NCBI GenBank assembly: GCA_030601885.1 | Contig: JAUWAU010000003.1 | Location: 1-64,000, forward strand | Reading direction: 5' to 3' | Length of the DNA stretch: 64,000 bases | From: Armatimonadota bacterium | GTDB taxonomy: Bacteria; Armatimonadota; Zipacnadia; JAUWAU01 | The notes under the pieces: generated by a model | Told to the model about the DNA's origin: nothing | Seen by the model: the letters and a program-made list of their open reading frames with translations, nothing else | Databases searched by the model: none | Position numbers and translations under genes: made by a program | Part shown: positions 25,943 through 35,712 of the stretch, in pieces | Numbering within the stretch: position 1 is the first letter of the stretch | How the letters are laid out: every line of letters starts with the position of its first letter

Positions 25943-27802
25943 TCACCCGCGCCCTCCTTCGGCCCACTCGCGCGCAAATCGGACCAAATCCACCACCCTC
26001 GTCCACTGGTTCAGAGGGCTGATGAGGTACAGGCCGTCCGCCGACGGCAAGATGGCCTCGATGAGCTCACGGGCAATGATCTGGCCCTCGGCCGCCTGTT
26101 CCTCCGGCGTGTCGCACGCGGCGAGGCGGGCGCGTGTGGCATCTGGAATCACGATGCCGGGCACCTCGTGGTGGAGAAACTCGGCGTTCCGACTCGACAC
26201 GAGAGGAAAGACGCCCACGAAAACAGGCAATCCGATGGGGCGTGCCTCGTCGATCATCCGCTGCGCGTGGTCGGGAGCGAAGACGGGCTGGCTCATGGCG
26301 AAGTGCGCCCCGGCATCACGCTTTCTGGCGAGGCGGCGCATCTCGACGTCCGGTCGCCGCGCGTTGAAATTCACGGCGACGCCAATGGAGAGGTTCGTCC
26401 GCGCGCCGAGGGGTGAGCCGGCCAGGTTCCGACCGCTGTTGAGGCTGGCGATCAGCTCGACGAGGCGATACGAGTTCACGTCGAACACGCCGGATGCCCG
26501 GGGCTGGTCGGAGAGTGTGGCCGGGTCGCCCGTGACAGCCAGCACTGCCTCGAGGCCGAGCAGGTGTGCTCCCATGAGCTCGGCCTGCAGGCCCAGGACG
26601 TTGCGGTCGCGGCAGGTCACGTGGGCGATCACCTGTATGCCCGCTCGTTGGCGGACGAGCGCACCGGCAGCGATGTTGCCCACGCGAAGCGCCGCCAGAG
26701 GGTTGTCGCCGGCGGCAATGGCATCCACACCGACCTCCCGCATCGCCCGGCCGCCGTCGAGCATGTGCTCCATGCTGAGCTGGCGCGGCGGATCGATCTC
26801 GACAACGATGGGGAAGCGGTCGGGGGCGAGCCCGTCCAGGAAACCGCCCTTACCCATCTTCGGCGCCGGCTCAACAGCCGGCGCAACGCTCGGTGCTACC
26901 TCGATACGCGGCGCCACGGGCGCCGCGCGGGCATCCAGGGCCTCTCGCATGGCCCGGATGTAGTTCGGCGTCGTTCCGCAGCAGCCGCCGACCAGACGCG
27001 CTCCCAGGCCCGCCATTTCAACAACGCGTTGGGCGACGTACTCCTCGTTGGCCGTGTAGTACGTGCGCCCGTCCTGGAGCTCCGGCATGCCGGCGTTGGG
27101 GTAGGCGGAGACGAGCAGGTCTCCCAGTGCCGTCAGTGCCCGGACCGCATCCAGCGTACGCGCGACGCCGCGGCCGCAGTTGGCTCCGACGACGGCCGCG
27201 CCGCGGTCCAGACAGGCCTGGGCACACTCCGCCGCCGGCTGGCCGTACGCGGTGCTCGCCGAAACGGGGTAGACAAGGTGCGCAATGACCGGCAGGTCGC
27301 ACACGCGCCGGGCGGCGTCAATGGCGAGCAGGATCTCGTCCAGATCGGTGAAGGTCTCAAGCAGTATCGCGTGGACGCCCGCCTCTGCCAGAGCTGTTAT
27401 CTGCTCCGAGAGGGCGGTAACGATCTCGTCGGGCGAGAGGAGTGTATCACCTGCGCTTGGGTCCGCGGCAACCGTGGGCCCGACGGACCCCGCCACGAAG
27501 CAGCGCGAGCCGGCCACCTGCAGCGCGAGCTTCGCGCCGGCGTAGTTGATGTCGCGCATCTTCTCGGCGAGGCCCCGCGCCGCAAGGTGCGTGGCGTTCG
27601 CCCGATACGTGTTGGTCTCGATGACGTCGGCGCCGGCTTCGGTGTACTCCCGGTGAATGCCCGCGATGAGCTCGGGGTCGCTGACGTTCAGCTCCTCGTA
27701 GCATACGCCGGCGGGCACGCCGCGTTCATACAGGAGCGTGCCCATCGCCCCGTCCCCCAGGGCGACCTTCTCGCTCAGCAAATCCAGGAATGCCGACGAC
27801 AC
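25943..27802 (-). CDS. Bifunctional homocysteine S-methyltransferase / methylenetetrahydrofolate reductase
   Basis: A 619-residue fusion. Residues 1-290 are a homocysteine S-methyltransferase domain (VALGDGAMGTLLYERG at the start). Zinc-ligand cysteines are visible in GANCGRG and in GGCCGTTPNYIRAM. Residues about 325-615 are a 5,10-methylenetetrahydrofolate reductase TIM barrel (FPIVVEIDPPR, AIAAGDNPLAALRVGN, ITRRP-like ITAVTGDP region, AHFAMSQPVF, GVFPLVSSRNAEFLHHEVPG). The same fusion is known as YitJ in Bacillus. It joins methyl-group supply to methionine synthesis without a cobalamin domain. It starts with GTG, with AAGGGG about 8 bases upstream. The gene lies 24 bases downstream of an aldo/keto reductase gene, so they are probably one transcript. 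No SAM or cobalamin riboswitch is seen upstream. Confidence 0.92.
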   Translation of the reverse strand: MSSAFLDLLSEKVALGDGAMGTLLYERGVPAGVCYEELNVSDPELIAGIHREYTEAGADVIETNTYRANATHLAARGLAEKMRDINYAGAKLALQVAGSRCFVAGSVGPTVAADPSAGDTLLSPDEIVTALSEQITALAEAGVHAILLETFTDLDEILLAIDAARRVCDLPVIAHLVYPVSASTAYGQPAAECAQACLDRGAAVVGANCGRGVARTLDAVRALTALGDLLVSAYPNAGMPELQDGRTYYTANEEYVAQRVVEMAGLGARLVGGCCGTTPNYIRAMREALDARAAPVAPRIEVAPSVAPAVEPAPKMGKGGFLDGLAPDRFPIVVEIDPPRQLSMEHMLDGGRAMREVGVDAIAAGDNPLAALRVGNIAAGALVRQRAGIQVIAHVTCRDRNVLGLQAELMGAHLLGLEAVLAVTGDPATLSDQPRASGVFDVNSYRLVELIASLNSGRNLAGSPLGARTNLSIGVAVNFNARRPDVEMRRLARKRDAGAHFAMSQPVFAPDHAQRMIDEARPIGLPVFVGVFPLVSSRNAEFLHHEVPGIVIPDATRARLAACDTPEEQAAEGQIIARELIEAILPSADGLYLISPLNQWTRVVDLVRFAREWAEGGRG

Positions 27803-27826
27803 CAGTTCGTTCCCCTTAGCGTCGGC

Positions 27827-28837
27827 CTACCCCGCCGCAATAGCAGCGCGCAGCCTGCCCTGCACGTTGCCGTCGTAGAAGTCGCTGACCCAGCGCCCGG
27901 GCGGCACGATCTCGTCGATCTTGGCGAGCTCCTCGGGAGTGAGCTCGATGTCGCATGCCGCCACGGTGTCGCGCAGGTGCTCGAGCGTGCGCGGGCCGAT
28001 GATGGGGGCCGTCAGCCCCGGGCGCGTCAACAGCCAGGCGTGGGCTAGCTGCGCGACGGTGATGCCCCGCGCTTCGGCGACCCCGCGCAGCGCGTCCACG
28101 GCGTCGAGGGCCTCTGGCGTGAAGCGCGTGTCGTTGGGCCTCGTCTTCTCGTACCGACTGCCCGCCGGAGCCGTTGCGCCCTTGCGGTACTGCCCCGAGA
28201 GGATGCCGTACGCCAGCGGGCACCAGGAGATGATGCCGATGCCGTGCCGCATGCAGGTCCACACCAGGTCGTTCTCGATGGCGCGGTCGAGGATGTTGTA
28301 GGGCGGCTGCTCGGACGTGAATCGCGGCAGGCCGCAGCGCTCGCTCAGAGCCAGCCCCTCCATGATCAGCGTCACCGGCCATTTGGACGTGCCCACGTAC
28401 AGGATCTTGCCCTGCTGCACCAGCGTACCCAGCGTACCCAGGATCTCGTCCATCGGCGTGGTCAGATCGACGACGTGAAGCTGGTACAGATCGATCCGAT
28501 CCGTTTGCAGTCGGCGCAGGCTGGCCTCGCACGCCCGCGTGAGGTGGTACCGGCTCGCACCGTGATCGTTCGGGCCATCGCCCATGCGCGCGACGGCCTT
28601 CGTGCCGAGCACCACTTCGTCACGTCGCCCACTCTCGGCGAGCGCCTTGCCGGTGATCTGCTCCGAGACGCCGCGGCCGTACACGTCTGCCATGTCGATG
28701 AAGTTGATGCCCAAATCGAGGGCCTCGTGGACCATCTTGATCGCCGTCGCCTCGTCCGTCCGACCCCCAAAGTTCATCGTCCCCAGGCACATCGCCGACA
28801 CGCGCACGCCGCTTCGGCCGAGCTGTCGATATTCCAT
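27827..28837 (-). CDS. Aldo/keto reductase
   Basis: A 336-residue cytoplasmic NADPH-dependent aldo/keto reductase. The catalytic set is intact: Asp and Tyr in IDMADVYGRG, Lys in VVLGTKAVA and His in LYQLHVVDL. The C-terminal nucleotide-binding part is normal (TAPIIGPRTLEHLRD). The start at 28837 has GGAGG at ideal spacing; the open frame upstream (to 28996) is not conserved-looking. Unlike the Tat proteins at 20-22 kb, it has no signal peptide and is probably a functional oxidoreductase. The substrate is unknown. It is the first gene of a two-gene unit with the homocysteine methyltransferase fusion and diverges from the nucleotidyltransferase-like gene. Confidence 0.9.
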   Translation of the reverse strand: MEYRQLGRSGVRVSAMCLGTMNFGGRTDEATAIKMVHEALDLGINFIDMADVYGRGVSEQITGKALAESGRRDEVVLGTKAVARMGDGPNDHGASRYHLTRACEASLRRLQTDRIDLYQLHVVDLTTPMDEILGTLGTLVQQGKILYVGTSKWPVTLIMEGLALSERCGLPRFTSEQPPYNILDRAIENDLVWTCMRHGIGIISWCPLAYGILSGQYRKGATAPAGSRYEKTRPNDTRFTPEALDAVDALRGVAEARGITVAQLAHAWLLTRPGLTAPIIGPRTLEHLRDTVAACDIELTPEELAKIDEIVPPGRWVSDFYDGNVQGRLRAAIAAG

Positions 28838-28968
28838 CAATGGTCGCCTCCATCCGTCTGAGTAACTCGTCGGGATCAGGTGCGATGTTGGCCGCGTTGA
28901 GGGCGAATACCTTCCGTTGTGCAGCCCCCCTGCGGCTGCTGGGTAGGCATCACGGGGCCTCACGTCGA

Positions 28969-29682
28969 ATGGTCTCTGTAGACATGACCACTTCAAGGCA
29001 CTCCGACGCGACGCCGGAGCACGTACGCCAAGGTCTGCGGACGGTGCGCGAACGACGGCGGCTCATCATCGAGATGTGTCGGCGTCGGCAGCGTCCCGGC
29101 ACGGGCAGCGCGCTGGAGTCGTTGGCCGCGAGGAGCCCGAAGATGTCTTGGCCTGCTCTCGAGGAAGTGCTAAAGGGAATCCCCTGGGCCGTCGTGGGCG
29201 CCGTCGCAACTCGCCACTACATGCCGGAACGCATGACAGTGGATCTGGACATCGTGGTCCGGGCCGAGGACATGCCCGAGGTCCGTCAGAGACTTGCGTC
29301 GGCGGGATATCAGCAGACCGGGGAATTGGCGATAGGTGGGGCATCCTGGGAAGGGCCCGACGGCGAGGAGGTGGACGTACTCGAGGGACGAGAGTCATGG
29401 TGGGAAGGTGCGCTGGGGGAGGCGGCTGCTAATCGAGATCCCCACGGGTTACCCATCCTGCCCCTCCCCTATCTGGTGTTCACCAAGCTCCGGGCGGGCC
29501 GGGTACAGGACGTGGCTGATGTGACGCGGATGCTGGGCCTGGCGGACGATGCCAGACTGGCCCGAGTGCGCAGCTTCATCGCGGAGGAGGCGCCGGAGGA
29601 CCTGGACGACCTCGAATCCCTCATCGAGTTGGGTCAACTGGAGACGAAGCCGCCCCGCCAGAACGAGAGTGGTAGTGTCTGA
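28969..29682 (+). CDS. Nucleotidyltransferase-like protein
   Basis: A 237-residue protein. The core signature IPWAVVGAVATRHY followed by RMTVDLDIVV matches minimal nucleotidyltransferase folds (G-x-A-x3-Y, then R-x-T-x-D-h-D), as in AbiEii/MNT-type and related antitoxin or toxin enzymes. The second part (LPYLVFTKLRAGRVQDVADVTRML) resembles the K-x-R-A-R-x-K-D-x-x-D helix of such proteins. ATGs at 28969 and 28984 are both possible; no clear ribosome binding site decides. No HEPN or AbiEi partner lies next to it. Function, possibly small-molecule or tRNA nucleotidylation, is inferred from the fold only. Confidence 0.65.
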   Translation: MVSVDMTTSRHSDATPEHVRQGLRTVRERRRLIIEMCRRRQRPGTGSALESLAARSPKMSWPALEEVLKGIPWAVVGAVATRHYMPERMTVDLDIVVRAEDMPEVRQRLASAGYQQTGELAIGGASWEGPDGEEVDVLEGRESWWEGALGEAAANRDPHGLPILPLPYLVFTKLRAGRVQDVADVTRMLGLADDARLARVRSFIAEEAPEDLDDLESLIELGQLETKPPRQNESGSV

Positions 29683-29716
29683 GCTGTTGCATCGGCCGCT
29701 GCTTCCCCCGGGCTTC

Positions 29717-32161
29717 CTACCGGCGCACCTGGAGCACCGCCACCGCCGACGCCTGCTCGCCCTCTTGGGTTCGGGCCGTGAGCCGGATCAGGTAGCTGCC
29801 GCTCGGCACGGCTGTGCCGGTGGTGCTGCGGCCGTTCCAAGACAGCGAAGCCCTCCCGCCGACGAGTTGGCGGCTCTCTGCGATGTCGGCGACACGGCGG
29901 CCGGCGACGTTGTAGATGCGCGCCGTGACGGCAGCGTCGGCAGACAGGTTGAAGCCGATGTCCCAGGCGCCGGCGCGGGTGGGCATGGCAGTGAGGCCGC
30001 TGATGAGCAGCGCGCCCTCTTGCGCCGACTTCACCGTGACCGTGAAGCTGCGGCTGCTCTCCTCACCAGGAGCAGCGAACTCGTACTGAGCCCGCGTCCG
30101 CATGAACGTCCGCTTGCCCGTGTCTCGATCGGTCAGAATGGCCACTCGATCCTTGGGCAAGCGGCTGAGCTGCGGCCACGTCAGCGCGACTGTCTCGCCT
30201 CCCACGCCGCCGGCGACGGTGAACTCCCACTCGGCTGCGTCTTGCGCTGCACTCTTTGTCTCCATCGCCAACTCGGAGCTCCACGGCATCTGGCCGCCGG
30301 GCGCCTTGTTGTAGGGCGGGGGCTCCGTCCCCCGCCAGCCTTCTCTGAGCACCACGCGCAGCCTGCCCTCGCCGGGCGCCGCCGGGGGCTTCGGCCTATC
30401 GAGCGCAAAGCCGTCGAAGCCGTCGGAGCCAGAGTCGGCTGCCGCGACAGTTATGCTGTCCGCGGAGCTTCCGCTGCTCGCCCGAATATCGAACGCCCAC
30501 GTCGGCCGGGCGATCCTTCTCAGCGCAGTCGTCGCGGCTGTCGGCGGGGTGGGCGGGGTCAAGGGGACGATCAAGGAGCAATCGATGCCGGCCAGCACCC
30601 AGTACCCGTGCCACAGGGACAGTCTGTCCGGCGGCGTCCGATTGATCGTCAGGGTTTGATAGCTGCCCGTACCATCGTGGGACTCATAAAAGGTGGCCAG
30701 CACCCACGCGGCCGCTTGCGCCTGCTCGAGGCTGCGCACGTCGCCAGCGTTATCAACCTGCAGGCTGTCCATGGTGGCTTCGTATGGCGCCGGCACCATG
30801 TTCCAGCCGGCACGGAGCGGAATGGTTTCCCCGGCGATGGCGGCGGTTCCCCTCATGCCGAGCGTGCTGGCCATGGCCAGCAGCCAGTAGCTTTCCTGCG
30901 CGCTCAGCATGGCGCTTTCGCATGCTGGGGAGGTCGTCGCTATCGTCTGGTAGCCACCCGCTTGCCACCGCCACATGTAGTAACCGCCGCAGCCCAAGTC
31001 GTCGCACAGCACGTCGTGCACCGTAGCTGAGCTCGGCGTCAGCGGGAAGGAGATCATGTAGTAGCCTGTGGTGGGCAGGTCGTGCGAGGCCTGGGGCGAT
31101 GGCCGCATGGCGGCGTATTTGAGGTCGCCGTTGGTCGAGTCGAAGTAGCTTATGTGGGGATAGCGGCCGGCGCCCAGCGCCAGCGACGTGCAGTTGCCGA
31201 CATCGCCGGCGCTGTCCAGCGTCTCAATATTCCAACTGCTGCCGTTCCAGACGGCGTACTTGAGGTCGTTGTTGGTCCAGTCGTAGTGAGCTATGTGCGG
31301 ATAGCCGCTGGCGTCCAGGGCCAAGGACGTCCATACGCCCACGTGGCCGGCGCTGTCCACCGTCTTGATGTCCCAACTGCTGCCGTTCCAGGCGCAGTAT
31401 TTGAGGTCCCCGTTGTCCCAGTCGCAGTAGCTTATGTGGGGATAGCCGCTGGCGGCCAATGCCAGGGAGTTGTAGGCGCCGACACCGCCGGCGCTGTCCG
31501 CGGTCTGGATGTTCCAGTTCGTGCCGTTCCAGGCAGCGTACTTGAGCTGGGCATTGCCCCAGTTGTAGTAGCTTATGTGGGGATAGCCGCTCGCGTCCAG
31601 GGCCAGGGAGGTGCCCGAGCCGACCTGCCCGGCGCTGTCCACGGTCTGGATGTTCCAACTGCTGCCATTCCAGGCGGCGTATTTCAGGTCCTCGTTCCAC
31701 GCGTCCCAATAGCTTATGTGCGGATAGCCGCTCGCGTCCAGGGCCAGGGAGGTGTGCTCGCCGACGTAACCGGCGCTGTCCACCGTCTGGATGTCCCAAC
31801 TGCTCCCGTTCGAGGCGGCGTACTTGAGGTACCCGTTGCCCCAGTCGCAGTAGCTTATGTGCGGGTGCCCGCTGGCGTCCAGCGCCAGGGAAGTCCACCA
31901 GCCGACAGGGGCGCCACTGTCCGCCGTCTGGATGAGCCAACTGCTGCCGTTCCAGGCGGCGTACTTGAGGTACCCGTTGCCCGCGTCGTAGTAGCTTATG
32001 TGGGCATAGCCGTTAGCGTCCAGCGCCAGGGAGCTCCACTCGCCCACCCAGCCGGCGCTGTCCACCGTCTGAATGTCCCAGGTGCTCGCCGCGCACACTC
32101 CGGCGGCTGCCAAGCAGACTACCGCACACAAGACTGCTGTGATGAGCACAACCCGTTGCAT
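29717..32161 (-). CDS. Secreted seven-repeat beta-propeller protein with FlgD-like C-terminus
   Basis: An 814-residue secreted protein (signal VLITAVLCAVVCLAAAGVCA). GGAGGAGG precedes the start. Residues 28-356 are seven repeats of exactly 47 residues with consensus W.IQTVDSAG.VG..TSLA then LDASGYPHISY.D..N.DL then KYAAWNGSS, surely a seven-bladed propeller. The following about 445 residues are also found in the neighbour at 32213: a domain with YYMISFPLTPSSATVHD and CDDLGCG, a beta-rich domain, and a FlgD/Ig-like C-terminal domain (IYNVAGRRVADIAE ... VPSGSYLIRLTA). Such C-terminal domains often serve in cell-surface anchoring or sorting. Ligand unknown. Confidence 0.75.
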   Translation of the reverse strand: MQRVVLITAVLCAVVCLAAAGVCAASTWDIQTVDSAGWVGEWSSLALDANGYAHISYYDAGNGYLKYAAWNGSSWLIQTADSGAPVGWWTSLALDASGHPHISYCDWGNGYLKYAASNGSSWDIQTVDSAGYVGEHTSLALDASGYPHISYWDAWNEDLKYAAWNGSSWNIQTVDSAGQVGSGTSLALDASGYPHISYYNWGNAQLKYAAWNGTNWNIQTADSAGGVGAYNSLALAASGYPHISYCDWDNGDLKYCAWNGSSWDIKTVDSAGHVGVWTSLALDASGYPHIAHYDWTNNDLKYAVWNGSSWNIETLDSAGDVGNCTSLALGAGRYPHISYFDSTNGDLKYAAMRPSPQASHDLPTTGYYMISFPLTPSSATVHDVLCDDLGCGGYYMWRWQAGGYQTIATTSPACESAMLSAQESYWLLAMASTLGMRGTAAIAGETIPLRAGWNMVPAPYEATMDSLQVDNAGDVRSLEQAQAAAWVLATFYESHDGTGSYQTLTINRTPPDRLSLWHGYWVLAGIDCSLIVPLTPPTPPTAATTALRRIARPTWAFDIRASSGSSADSITVAAADSGSDGFDGFALDRPKPPAAPGEGRLRVVLREGWRGTEPPPYNKAPGGQMPWSSELAMETKSAAQDAAEWEFTVAGGVGGETVALTWPQLSRLPKDRVAILTDRDTGKRTFMRTRAQYEFAAPGEESSRSFTVTVKSAQEGALLISGLTAMPTRAGAWDIGFNLSADAAVTARIYNVAGRRVADIAESRQLVGGRASLSWNGRSTTGTAVPSGSYLIRLTARTQEGEQASAVAVLQVRR
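31094..32080 (-). repeat. Seven in-frame 141-bp repeats
   Basis: DNA-level tandem repeats encoding seven 47-residue propeller blades, with strongly conserved stretches such as TAGCTTATGTGGGGATAGCC on the plus strand. High DNA similarity between units suggests recent expansion or homogenisation. Confidence 0.85.
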
Positions 32162-32212
32162 AGCTATTCCTCCTCCGAGCGCAAAGCGGTCGCTCCGGCG
32201 CGTCTGCGGCGC

Positions 32213-35200
32213 TCAGCGCACGAGCATCACCCGCCGCACGGCGCTGGCCTGCTGGCCGTCGGGCGCCCTGGCCTTCAGCACGCACAGGTACAGGCCGTTC
32301 GGCAGTGCCGTGTCGCTGATCGACTGGCCGTCCCACGTGACCATGTGCCTCCCCGCCTCGGTAGAAACGCCCTCGCGTAGGCGTCCGACCAGCCGACCGG
32401 CAACGTTGACGATGCTTATGTCCACATTCGCATCTGCCGACAGGTTGAACGTCAGCTCCGCTCCCCGGCTGCCTCTGAGAGGCAGCGCGGAGAAGCTGCT
32501 GATGAGCGGCCCGGCGTTCTGTGCAGCTTTCACTGTTACGGCGAAGTTCCGGCTGTTGCCTTCGCCCGGGGCCGTGAATTCATACCGTGCTCGCGCCCGC
32601 ATGAACGTGCGCGTGCTCGTGTCGCAATCCACCAGGATCGCCACGCGATCCTTCGGCAGTTGGCTCAGCTCAGGCCAACTCAGCGCTACCGACTCGCCTT
32701 TGACGCCGCCAGTGACGGTGAACTGCCATTCGGCTGCATCCTGCGCCGCGTCCTTTGTCTCCATCGCCAGCTCCGAATCCGCGTCGAGCCGTCCGCCGGC
32801 AGCCGCCGCGTCCGGCTTCAGCACCATGTGCAGCCTGCCTTCGCCGGGCGGCGCCGGAGGCTTCGGCATATCAAGTGCAAAGCCGTCGAAGTCGTCGGAG
32901 GCCGCATCGGCAGCGGCGATGGTGATGGTGTCTACAGAGCCGGCGCTGCTGGCGTGAATGTCGAAGGCCCACGCCGGGCTCACGGAGGGCTCCTGGACGG
33001 CTCTCCCCGAGGTCCCGCCCCCTCCTGGCTCCGGGACGATCAGTGAGCACTCAAAGGCAGCCCGCACCCAGTAGCTGTGCCAGGACGATAGCTGATCCGG
33101 CGGCGTCTGATTGATGGTGAGCGTGCTGTAGCTGCCCGTGCCGTCGTCGGAATAGAAGAAGGTCGCCGCCACCCAGTTAGCCGCCTGCGCCGCCGCAAGA
33201 CTGCGCACATCCCCAGCGTTGTCCACCAGCAGGCTGTCGATGGTGGCTTCGTAGGGCGCCGCCACCATGGTCCAGCCCGTCTGCAGCGGGATGGTCTGAT
33301 CGCCCTGCGGCAGCGCGCCCCCGAAGTCGAGCGTCGCCGCTGCAGCCAGCAGCCAATAGCCACGCTGCGCGCCCGGTATGGCGGATTGGCATCCTGGCGA
33401 GCTCGTCGCCGCTGTCTCGTATCGGCCGGCTTGCCAGCCCCACATGTAGTAATTGCCGCAGCCCAAATCGTCGCAGAGCAAGTCGTGGACGGTAGCTGAG
33501 CTGGGCATCAGCGGGAACGAGATCATATAGTAGCCCGCCACGGGCAGCGCGAGTGATGGCGGCGGGACGGCCGGGCTGAACACCTGGACTCGACCGTTTC
33601 CCGTGTCCACCACATACACCGACCCATCCGCATTCACGGCGAGCCCCGATGGCTCATTGAACTGCCCGTCGCCCATGCCGGGGGAGCCCCACTTGGTCAG
33701 GAACGTCCCGTCGCTGGCGAACTTCTGGATGCGCGGGTTGTCCTCTTCCCCCACGCACACGTTCCCGGCAGCATCCACAGCCATGCCCCGTGGCACACGG
33801 AACTCGCCATCGCCGCCGCCCCATGAGCCCCACTTGGTCAGGAAGACGCCGTCGCTGGTGAACTTCTGGATGCGGTGGTTGTCGGTATCGGAAACGTACA
33901 CGTTCCCGGCGGCATCCACGGCCACGCCGCAGGGCCGATAGAATTGGCCGGTGCCGCTACCGGAGGAGCCCCATTTGGTCAGGAAGACGCCGGCGCTGGT
34001 GAACTTCTGGATGCGGTCACGGCCGGCATCCGCCACGTACACGTTTCCGAGGGCATTCGCCGCGACGGCCATTGGCTCATCGAATTGCCCGTTCCCGCCG
34101 CCCTGTGAGCCCCACTTCGTCACGAAGACGCCCTCGCTGGTGAACTTCTGGATGCGATTGTTCTCGGTATCGGCCACGTACACGTTTCCGGGGTCATCGA
34201 CACCCACGCCGTGGGGAAAATGGAATTGGCCGTTGCCGGTGCCGTATGAGCCCCACGTGGTCAGGAAGACGCCGGCGCTGGTGAACTTCTGGATGCGGTC
34301 GTTGGCGGTATCCGCGACGTAGACGTTCCCGACGGCATCCACGGCCACGTCCTGGGGATAGTAGAATTGGCCGTCCGCGGCGCCGTATGAGGGCCATTTG
34401 GTCACGAACGCGCCGACGCTCGTGAACTTCTGGATGCGGGCGTTGCCGAGGTCGGCCACGTATACATTGCCATCGGGATCCGCGGCCACGCCTTCGGGGT
34501 AGCGAAACTGGCCGTTTCCGATCCCCGCCGATCCCCACTTGGTCAGGAAGACGCCGCTGCTGGTGAACTTCTGCATGCGGCTGTTGTCCGTATCGGCCAC
34601 ATACACGTTCCCATCGGCATCCACGGCGATGCCCTCTGGATCATCGAACTGCCCGTCGCCGGTCCCCTCCGACCCCCACTTGGTAAGGAAGACGCCGTCG
34701 CCGGTGAACTTCTGAATGCGCTCGTTGTCGCTATCCGCCACGTACACGTTCCCATCGACATCCAGGGCGATGCCCGATGGCTCCCGGAACTGGCCGTCGC
34801 CACTGCCATATGAACCCCACTTCGCCAGGAAGCCCCCATTGGTGGTGAACTTCTGGATCCGATGGTTCTGCTCATCCGCCACGTATACGTTCCCGGCGGA
34901 ATCCACGGCCACGCCCAGGGGCCACTGGAATTGTCCGTCGCCGCTGCCGGGGGAGCCCCACTTGGTCAGGAAGCCCCCCTCGCTGGTGAACTTCTGAATG
35001 CGGTTGTTGTCAGTATCCGCCACGTACACGTTGCCGTCGGCGTCCACGGCGACGCCCTCGGGATAGTAGAATTGGCCATCGCCGCTGCCGTATGAGCCCC
35101 ACTTGCTCAGGAAGACACCCGCGCTGGTGAACTTCTGGATACGGTTGTTGTCGGTGTCGCCCACGTACACGTTCCCGTCGGGATCGACGGCCACGCCGGA

Positions 35201-35344
35201 CGGGAGGTTGAATTCGCCGTCGCCGGTTCGGGGGGAGCCGAATTTCGTGACGAAGACATAATCCTGCGCCCAGCCGGGCGGAGTACCGCACAGCACAGCA
35301 AGCCCGGCCACAATCAGCACCACAGTGTTTCGAGCTCTAATCAT
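32213..35344 (-). CDS. Secreted NHL-repeat protein with FlgD-like C-terminus
   Basis: A 1043-residue secreted protein (signal VVLIVAGLAVLCGTPPGWAQ). GGAGGGAG precedes the start. Residues 31-594 are twelve NHL repeats of exactly 47 residues with consensus FLTKWGS.GSGDGQF, then P.GVAVDADGNVYVADTDN, then RIQKFTS.GV, enough for two six-bladed propellers. The about 445-residue C-terminal module (YYMISFPLMPSSATVHD, GCGNYYMWGWQAGRYE, then an Ig-like end with IVNVAGRLVGRL) is homologous to that of the downstream neighbour. The two genes are 51 bases apart, so probably an operon. They look like one scaffold fitted with two different sensor or binding propellers. Confidence 0.82.
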   Translation of the reverse strand: MIRARNTVVLIVAGLAVLCGTPPGWAQDYVFVTKFGSPRTGDGEFNLPSGVAVDPDGNVYVGDTDNNRIQKFTSAGVFLSKWGSYGSGDGQFYYPEGVAVDADGNVYVADTDNNRIQKFTSEGGFLTKWGSPGSGDGQFQWPLGVAVDSAGNVYVADEQNHRIQKFTTNGGFLAKWGSYGSGDGQFREPSGIALDVDGNVYVADSDNERIQKFTGDGVFLTKWGSEGTGDGQFDDPEGIAVDADGNVYVADTDNSRMQKFTSSGVFLTKWGSAGIGNGQFRYPEGVAADPDGNVYVADLGNARIQKFTSVGAFVTKWPSYGAADGQFYYPQDVAVDAVGNVYVADTANDRIQKFTSAGVFLTTWGSYGTGNGQFHFPHGVGVDDPGNVYVADTENNRIQKFTSEGVFVTKWGSQGGGNGQFDEPMAVAANALGNVYVADAGRDRIQKFTSAGVFLTKWGSSGSGTGQFYRPCGVAVDAAGNVYVSDTDNHRIQKFTSDGVFLTKWGSWGGGDGEFRVPRGMAVDAAGNVCVGEEDNPRIQKFASDGTFLTKWGSPGMGDGQFNEPSGLAVNADGSVYVVDTGNGRVQVFSPAVPPPSLALPVAGYYMISFPLMPSSATVHDLLCDDLGCGNYYMWGWQAGRYETAATSSPGCQSAIPGAQRGYWLLAAAATLDFGGALPQGDQTIPLQTGWTMVAAPYEATIDSLLVDNAGDVRSLAAAQAANWVAATFFYSDDGTGSYSTLTINQTPPDQLSSWHSYWVRAAFECSLIVPEPGGGGTSGRAVQEPSVSPAWAFDIHASSAGSVDTITIAAADAASDDFDGFALDMPKPPAPPGEGRLHMVLKPDAAAAGGRLDADSELAMETKDAAQDAAEWQFTVTGGVKGESVALSWPELSQLPKDRVAILVDCDTSTRTFMRARARYEFTAPGEGNSRNFAVTVKAAQNAGPLISSFSALPLRGSRGAELTFNLSADANVDISIVNVAGRLVGRLREGVSTEAGRHMVTWDGQSISDTALPNGLYLCVLKARAPDGQQASAVRRVMLVR
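33563..35254 (-). repeat. Twelve in-frame 141-bp NHL repeats
   Basis: Tandem DNA repeats encoding twelve NHL blades. Units share long near-identical stretches, for example GTGAACTTCTGGATGCG on the plus strand, which points to recent duplication or gene conversion. The period equals that of the unrelated propeller next door. Confidence 0.9.
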
Positions 35345-35712
35345 CGCCGTCTCCCTCCCCTTGCGTCAGCGGACTCATGGACGTGCCCACGCCTACTGCT
35401 CGGCGCCGTCGGCCAGGCGAGCCAAATGCTGCATCGCCTCCGGACCAAGCCACGCCCTCTGCCACTTCGAATCAGCCCGCAGCGAACGAAGAGGCACTTT
35501 ACAATGATACGTGTCGTCACAGTTCTCCACTTGGGGCGGCTCCCCTGCTTTCCGGGGCTGATTTCTCGCAAGCTCCTACCAGGAAGTGAGAGCGGGCCCG
35601 CGGCCATCCCGGGAGGTCGGCGTTGCTGCCCGTCATGCAGCGCCGTGCGCAGGAGGCGTGGGCCGCGGCGCGAACTACGATCGGAGCGGGACCCGGCCAA
35701 AGGAGGCCGCGA
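35345..35712. other. Divergent intergenic region
   Basis: A 368-base gap between divergent genes; no convincing gene is seen. TTTACAATGATA at about 35500-35511 contains a -10-like TACAAT on the plus strand, but no matching -35 is visible. The region must hold the promoter of the NHL operon on the minus strand and probably that of the isomerase gene on the plus strand. Confidence 0.4.

Noticed and set aside
28838..28968. SAM or cobalamin riboswitch for the methionine-related gene
   Set aside because: The gap before the operon is 131 bases and shows none of the conserved stems or the B12-box-like sequence I would expect.
33563..35254. CRISPR-like periodic repeat
   Set aside because: The 141-base period is in frame with an open reading frame and encodes NHL blades; there are no unique spacers of constant length.
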